Below, piece by piece: positions 7,747-11,086 of a stretch of DNA of 11,086 nt. Both the position numbers and the translations under genes were made by a program. The notes beneath the pieces are model-generated. The model ran no database searches. It was given only the letters and a program-made list of their open reading frames with translations, and was not told the DNA's origin. The DNA is taken from positions 1 to 11,086 of the forward strand of contig DASXUC010000130.1 in the NCBI GenBank assembly GCA_036505015.1, written 5' to 3'. The stretch's first letter is position 1. Every line of letters begins with the position of its first letter. This DNA is from DASXUC01 sp036505015. GTDB lineage: Bacteria; Sysuimicrobiota; Sysuimicrobiia; Sysuimicrobiales; Kaftiobacteriaceae.

Positions 7747-8831
7747 CCGCTAGACCGCCAGACGAACCAGAACAGCACCCCGGCCGCGGCGCCGCCGAGA
7801 TGGGCCAGCGCCGAGACGTTGCCAACGCCTGCGATCTGCTGCCACGCCCCGATAGCCTGGAATAGCACCCACACCAACCCGAGCACGTAGGCCGGCATCC
7901 GGACCCAGCGGAACACGAACAGCGGGCCGACCAGAACCCCTAACCGCGCCCGCGGAAAGCGCAGCACGTAGAACGCGATCAGTCCCGAGATGCCGCCGCT
8001 GGCGCCGATGACCGGGATGCTGGAGCGTGGGTCGAGGGCGACATGGAGGAGACTTCCCGTGAGCGTGGCGGCAACGAGCAAGATCAGGAATCGTCCGTTG
8101 CCGAGAAATTCCTCGACGTTGTCCCCAAACAGCAGAAGGAAGTACACGTTGCCAATCAGGTGCAGCACGCCCCCGTGCACGAAGAACGCGGTGAGCAGGG
8201 TGGCGCCGCCCTCGCGCATGAACTCGGCGGGAATGAGCCCGAGCAGGGCGATCGCGCGCTCCAGATTCGTCAGACCCCAGATGCTGATTGCCGCGATCAG
8301 CGCCGCGATGGTCCAGGTGGCCCACGGCGTGATGCGCACGGCCTGATCGCCGTACTCCACCGGCATGCCGAGTACGCCGGGGACAAATTTCCACCACTCG
8401 TCGGGCTCCGCGGCGCCCCACTGCTGCTCGGCGTCCTCCCGGAGTTCCCGCACGCGTTCCAGCGCCAGGATCTCGCGGGCTTGCTGCGGCATTTCGGATT
8501 CGGGCGCAGGCGGGGGAAGGGCCGGCAGCAACTCGTACTCTGTTCCGTCAAACCACACGAGATAACAGGACACGCACACATCCAGCGCCGGGCTGCCGTC
8601 TGAGCCGGGGACTTCTTCCATCGCGCGCCCGCACACCGGGCAGGGCCGTCCCACGTGGCCGGTGTGCTCACGGGCCGCCAGCCAGATCCGATTGATCGGC
8701 GCGCGGATGACGGTCTTGCGGAGCACGCCCACCCCGACGGCGCGGCCGCCGCATTGCGGGCAGACCCAAATCAGACCGTTCGGGGTCGGGGTGCGAACAA
8801 GTTGGGTATGCTCAACCGGACACGTGAACAC
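7743..8831 (-). CDS. rhomboid intramembrane serine protease with two N-terminal zinc-ribbon modules
   Basis: 362 residues. The N-terminal ~100 residues carry two cysteine modules: C4...CPQCGG (C24, C27), and CPVCGR (C64, C67) with CVSC (C86, C89) followed by YLVWFDGTEYELL, like TFIIB-type zinc ribbons. A charged linker (111-137) follows. The rhomboid domain (about 170-358) has six likely membrane helices and all catalytic features: HGGVLHLIGN with H219, H224 and N228 at GlpG spacing, the nucleophile S278 in GASGG, and H344 in AHLGG. It should cleave membrane-spanning helices of unknown substrates. GTG at 8831 is the only start: the frame is closed by a stop at 8865-8867 with no other start codon between, and C4 requires it; no clear ribosome site is seen. 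The gene is last in a minus-strand run, 52 bases after the cNMP-domain gene. Its stop (TAG, 7745-7743) interlocks with the RND stop. Confidence 0.92.
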   Translation of the reverse strand: MFTCPVEHTQLVRTPTPNGLIWVCPQCGGRAVGVGVLRKTVIRAPINRIWLAAREHTGHVGRPCPVCGRAMEEVPGSDGSPALDVCVSCYLVWFDGTEYELLPALPPPAPESEMPQQAREILALERVRELREDAEQQWGAAEPDEWWKFVPGVLGMPVEYGDQAVRITPWATWTIAALIAAISIWGLTNLERAIALLGLIPAEFMREGGATLLTAFFVHGGVLHLIGNVYFLLLFGDNVEEFLGNGRFLILLVAATLTGSLLHVALDPRSSIPVIGASGGISGLIAFYVLRFPRARLGVLVGPLFVFRWVRMPAYVLGLVWVLFQAIGAWQQIAGVGNVSALAHLGGAAAGVLFWFVWRSSG

Positions 8832-8846
8832 GCGCGCAGGATCTCG

Positions 8847-8871
8847 CTGCCTACTGCCTGCTGCCTACTGC
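8847..8871. repeat. 11-base direct repeat in the rhomboid upstream spacer
   Basis: CTGCCTACTGC occurs at 8847-8857 and 8861-8871, separated by CTG (period 14). It lies in the 52-base noncoding gap between the cNMP-domain gene and the rhomboid gene and takes up about half of it. On the coding strand it reads GCAGTAGGCAG. It may be a remnant of a short spacer repeat; two copies are too few to call more. Confidence 0.7.
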
Positions 8872-8883
8872 GGGCTGGCTCTC

Positions 8884-9312
8884 CTACTCCATCTCGTGCT
8901 TCAAGGGGTGCTCACTGAGCCGCTGGGCGACGACTTCGAGCAGTTTTACCGCGAGTTCGGGGTTCTCTTTCAGCAGGGCGCGGAAGTCCCAGCGCACCAG
9001 CTGTAGGCAGCGGGTGCGGTCTTTCGCGGTCACGGTCGCTGTGCGTTCGCGTTCCACCAGCAGGGCCATTTCACCGAAGAACTCTCCTGGGCCCATGTCG
9101 CGGATGGTGTGGCTGTTGTGGGCCACCTCCACCCGCCCTTCTGCAATCAGGAAGAAGCCGACACCCGGATCACCCTGCTTGATGATCACCGCGCCCTTCT
9201 CATACGTGCGCTCTTTGACCGATTTGGCAATCGACTCCAGATCCCGTGCCGAGAGATCGGCAAAGATAGGGACCTTGCGCAACTCACTCACGTACGAAGA
9301 GGGGTCGGCCAT
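8884..9312 (-). CDS. stand-alone cyclic-nucleotide-binding domain protein
   Basis: 142 residues, essentially one cNMP-binding (CRP-type) beta-roll. It begins with a helix (SYVSELRKVPIFADLSARDL, 6-25), then YEKGAVIIKQGDPGVGFFLI (37-56) and the phosphate-binding cassette GEFFGEMALLVERERTATV (76-94). The residues matching CRP E72, R82 and S83 are all present (E81, R90, T91), so binding of cAMP or cGMP is plausible. A C-terminal helix (110-134) follows, but there is no helix-turn-helix and no second domain, so it is a sensor or adaptor rather than a CRP-type regulator. The ATG at 9312 is chosen because GGAGGG (9323-9318) lies five bases upstream and the domain starts right there; the open frame extends further upstream but overlaps the preceding gene. 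The partner that responds to the ligand is not evident; neighbours are the degenerate ligase and the rhomboid. Confidence 0.9.
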   Translation of the reverse strand: MADPSSYVSELRKVPIFADLSARDLESIAKSVKERTYEKGAVIIKQGDPGVGFFLIAEGRVEVAHNSHTIRDMGPGEFFGEMALLVERERTATVTAKDRTRCLQLVRWDFRALLKENPELAVKLLEVVAQRLSEHPLKHEME

Positions 9313-9362
9313 CGCTGCCCTCCACGAGAGGAATGGGGTGAGATTCGTCGGCTTCTCAACCG

Positions 9363-10412
9363 CTACCTGCGGGCCTGCCCTGAACCCGAGCGCAGCGAGT
9401 GGTTCGGGGCCGGCGTGAATGCCGAGATGCTCTCCGCGGCAGGTTTCACGGTTGGACGGGTCAGCAGGGTCACGCGCGCCCCAGCCGGAGTGTTCTCCTC
9501 CACCCTGATGCGGATCGCCGTGCGCAACCGGATGACCGGCAGCGCGGCGTTGTCGACGGTGATCACGAGCTCCCCGCTCTCCCCGACGGCGGCGCCGACG
9601 GCGCGCATCTGCGGGATGCACGATGGATCCCGCACGCTGCGCCCCCACTCATCATCGAGCACGATTTCGGCTGTCAGCATCTCCGACGGCAGCCACACCC
9701 CCGCTGCCTCAGGCCGGCCTCCGAGCGGCGCGAAGAGTCCTGGGAGGTAGAGCAGTGGTACGACGGTGTGCGCAAGCTCGATACTCCGCGGTTCCGCCGC
9801 ATCCGGACCCACCAGCAGCGCCAGGCGGAATCGCGGCGGTGCCACCCCCGCGCGCTGGGCGTGCTGCAGGAGCGCATCGATCTCGCCGGGCGATCCGGCC
9901 ACCACGGACAGCAGCCTCGACAGCGGAAACGCCGAGAGGTCGGCTTTGTATGCCACCGTCGTTACCGACAAGGGAAACACTTCCGCGCCGGTCGGCGGTG
10001 TATCAGGCCGCAGGCCCTGAGCGAGCGCGGGCGAGTCGGAGGGCAGCAGCCGGTCTGTCGCGGAGAACAGGTACGGCAGCGTGTTGCCGGCCCACGGTGC
10101 CGGCGGCGCCACGGCGAGCACCATGTCACCCGGAAGAATTCCCGCGGCGGTGAACATCCCGCGCGCGAAGGCCGCGCCGTTTACAATATCCGGAGGCCCG
10201 AACGGAACCCAGATCGGATCGTCCCCGGGCACGGTGTGTAGAACCCACAGTGCCGGATGACTAAGCAGTGATCGCCCCGCGTCGGCATGCACGTGCCGGC
10301 GCCACTGCCACATGCTCATCGGCGTCGCATCCTCGAGCGCGGCCGGTGCGCGGCCGCCCCAGACCGTCTGGTATAAGGGCATGCGCGCCAGGCGGGTCCA
10401 GTCGAACTTCAC
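9363..10412 (-). CDS. degenerate PaaK-like adenylate-forming ligase homologue (probable pseudoenzyme)
   Basis: 349 residues. The GTG start at 10412 overlaps the ligase stop (GTGA) and has a perfect AGGAGG (10425-10420) seven bases upstream, so it is very likely translated. No family is obvious at first, but parts resemble PaaK/F390-synthetase-like ligases: RMPLYQTVW near the N-terminus, DPIWVPFGPPDI (65-76), FTAAGILPGDMVLAV (87-101) and GELVITVDNAALPVIRLRT (280-298). The last matches the neighbouring ligase segment GEFVYTSFGRALPLVRYRT at about half of its positions. Catalytic motifs are missing: the Ser/Thr/Gly nucleotide loop before WVPF is PGDD, no Y-x-x-TE motif is seen, and the RTGD aspartate is replaced (RTAI, 297-300). 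The C-terminal ligase domain is absent; the protein ends soon after the equivalent point, with a tail (about 335-348) encoded by a palindromic repeat. Function unknown; a structural or regulatory partner of the upstream ligase is an inference. No signal peptide or membrane helix is evident. Confidence 0.7.
   Translation of the reverse strand: MKFDWTRLARMPLYQTVWGGRAPAALEDATPMSMWQWRRHVHADAGRSLLSHPALWVLHTVPGDDPIWVPFGPPDIVNGAAFARGMFTAAGILPGDMVLAVAPPAPWAGNTLPYLFSATDRLLPSDSPALAQGLRPDTPPTGAEVFPLSVTTVAYKADLSAFPLSRLLSVVAGSPGEIDALLQHAQRAGVAPPRFRLALLVGPDAAEPRSIELAHTVVPLLYLPGLFAPLGGRPEAAGVWLPSEMLTAEIVLDDEWGRSVRDPSCIPQMRAVGAAVGESGELVITVDNAALPVIRLRTAIRIRVEENTPAGARVTLLTRPTVKPAAESISAFTPAPNHSLRSGSGQARR
9377..9410. 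repeat. palindromic element at the 3' end of the degenerate ligase gene
   Basis: The arms GCCCTGAACC (9377-9386) and GGTTCGGGGC (9401-9410) form a 10-base-pair stem with one G-T wobble around a 14-base loop containing GAGCGCAGCGAG. The look is that of short dispersed palindromes found in GC-rich environmental genomes. It encodes the last residues of the 349-residue protein. No T-run follows on either strand, so it is not a standard terminator, though the hairpin could still affect the message. Confidence 0.6.
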
Positions 10413-11086
10413 TCCGGCGCCTCCTGGATGACCCGCTTGCGCTTGCCGCTCCAGGTCAGGACTTCCTGGATCTCCGGGACCACTTTGATCTCCGGGGTGA
10501 GCACCAGCCTGTTGTCGACGCCGACTTTCAGGATCTCGATGTCATCAAGCGCGCGCGCCGCCTCGGCCGCCAGCCCTGCTCGCTGCGGCGGCATGGGGAC
10601 GATGTAAAGAACGGGCTGCGGTTTGTACCCGCGGCGGACGATGCGCAGCTGCCACGATGCAATGCCGGAGATGGCTCCCAGGCGCTGGTCGAGTTCGGCC
10701 GTCGAGAACCGGATCAGTCCGAGGTTGACCAGGTCGTCGCGCCGTCCCCGCACCCGGATGCGCGGGTGGGTCCGGCCGCAGCCGCAGCGCGCGGTATCCA
10801 CGACCTCGATCACGTCGCCGGTGCGGTAGCGCACCAACGGCAGGGCCCGGCCGAAACTCGTGTAGACGAACTCGCCCTTCATGCCGGCGGCGGCATCGAA
10901 CAAGTGGATCGCCTGCGGGACATAAGCCGCGTCGGTATCCTCACGCTCGAGTTCATCCAGCGGAATGATTTCCGGAATGCATTTGTCGGCCCAGATATGA
11001 ATGCCGGCCTGTTCCCGGCACTCCAGATGGAAGCACGGGTACTCGGTCATCGCGTAGAGTTCGTAGGCGCGCAGTCCCCATGCATC
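10409..11086 (-). CDS. PaaK/F390-synthetase-like adenylate-forming ligase, C-terminal part (runs off the window)
   Basis: 225 residues are visible; the frame is open to the window edge, so the N-terminal half lies outside. The family activates a carboxylic acid with ATP to an acyl-adenylate and usually transfers it to CoA. Motifs in order, numbered from the window edge: YAMTE (11-15), the Y-G-x-TE adenine/Mg motif with Ala for Gly; GEFVYTSFGRALPLVRYRTG (71-90), including the ribose-binding RTGD (88-91); CGCGRTHPRI (101-110); GRRDDLVNLGLIRFSTAELD (114-133), the hinge to the C-terminal domain; and TWSGKRKRV (211-219), with the Lys expected for adenylation. All catalytic residues in the visible part are present, so it looks active. 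The ATG at 11050 is inside the YAMTE motif and cannot be the true start. The downstream gene overlaps by four bases (GTGA). Acyl substrate unknown; phenylacetate is one option only by family name. Confidence 0.88.
   Translation of the reverse strand, partial: DAWGLRAYELYAMTEYPCFHLECREQAGIHIWADKCIPEIIPLDELEREDTDAAYVPQAIHLFDAAAGMKGEFVYTSFGRALPLVRYRTGDVIEVVDTARCGCGRTHPRIRVRGRRDDLVNLGLIRFSTAELDQRLGAISGIASWQLRIVRRGYKPQPVLYIVPMPPQRAGLAAEAARALDDIEILKVGVDNRLVLTPEIKVVPEIQEVLTWSGKRKRVIQEAPE

Noticed and set aside
8847..8871. CRISPR-like repeat
   Set aside because: Only two 11-base units with a 3-base gap, no spacers and no cas genes.
9313..9362. Promoter before the cNMP-domain gene (TTGAGA on the minus strand)
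   Set aside because: The -35-like hexamer has no acceptable -10 element at 16-18 bases.
9377..9410. Intrinsic terminator after the degenerate ligase
   Set aside because: The hairpin lies inside the coding region and has no T-run on either side.
8884..9648. Longer version of the cNMP-domain protein starting near 9648
   Set aside because: The added ~112 residues are antisense-like composition overlapping the end of the preceding gene in another frame; the ATG at 9312 has a strong ribosome site and sits exactly at the domain start.
11048..11050. ATG at 11050 as the start of the ligase
   Set aside because: The codons before it remain open to the window edge and encode AYELYA, and the ATG is the Met of the conserved YAMTE motif, so the gene continues outside the window.
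9363..11086. The ligase and the 349-residue protein as two halves of one frameshifted gene
   Set aside because: Both contain the same region of the fold (GE-x-V-x-T ... LP-x-x-R-x-RT), so they are parallel copies rather than consecutive parts, and the second has its own strong ribosome site.

Overview
The window comes from a GC-rich bacterium (base composition judged by eye, not computed). Genes are tightly packed, often abut or overlap by 1-4 bases, and use GTG as well as ATG starts. The three-part RND pump logic (regulator, periplasmic adaptor, inner-membrane transporter) suggests a cell with two membranes. The presence of ComB and of short dispersed-repeat-like sequences would fit an uncultivated environmental lineage, but I cannot assign a phylum from the sequence. 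No tRNA, rRNA, transposase, phage gene or CRISPR array is visible.

Plus strand, 1-2609: the last codons of an upstream gene run directly into a TatD-family metal-dependent hydrolase, then a secreted M48 zinc protease, then a ComB-type 2-phosphosulfolactate phosphatase. The junctions have 0, 0 and -1 base spacing, so these look like a translationally coupled run.

Plus strand, 2610-7746: a short intergenic region carries a plausible sigma-70-type promoter and an inverted repeat at the expected transcription start. It precedes a TetR regulator, a HlyD/AcrA-type adaptor and a 1053-residue AcrB-like (HAE1) RND transporter, joined by ATGA and TGATG overlaps. This is an efflux operon probably controlled by its own first gene. 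No outer-membrane factor gene is in the window. The transporter has a non-canonical set of intramembrane charged residues.

Minus strand, 11086-7743: reading in the direction of transcription, the genes are (i) the C-terminal part of a PaaK/F390-synthetase-like adenylate-forming ligase that runs off the window, (ii) a 349-residue protein that appears to be a degenerate, C-terminally shortened relative of that ligase, (iii) a free-standing cyclic-nucleotide-binding domain protein, and (iv) a rhomboid intramembrane protease with two N-terminal zinc-ribbon-like modules. The rhomboid stop codon interlocks with the RND stop codon (tail-to-tail overlap at 7743-7746). Two short repeat structures lie at the gene ends in this strand.

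The best candidate for something undescribed is the minus-strand group: a ligase paired with an apparently catalytically dead partner, next to a cNMP sensor domain and a zinc-ribbon rhomboid. That they work together is inference from co-orientation and spacing only.
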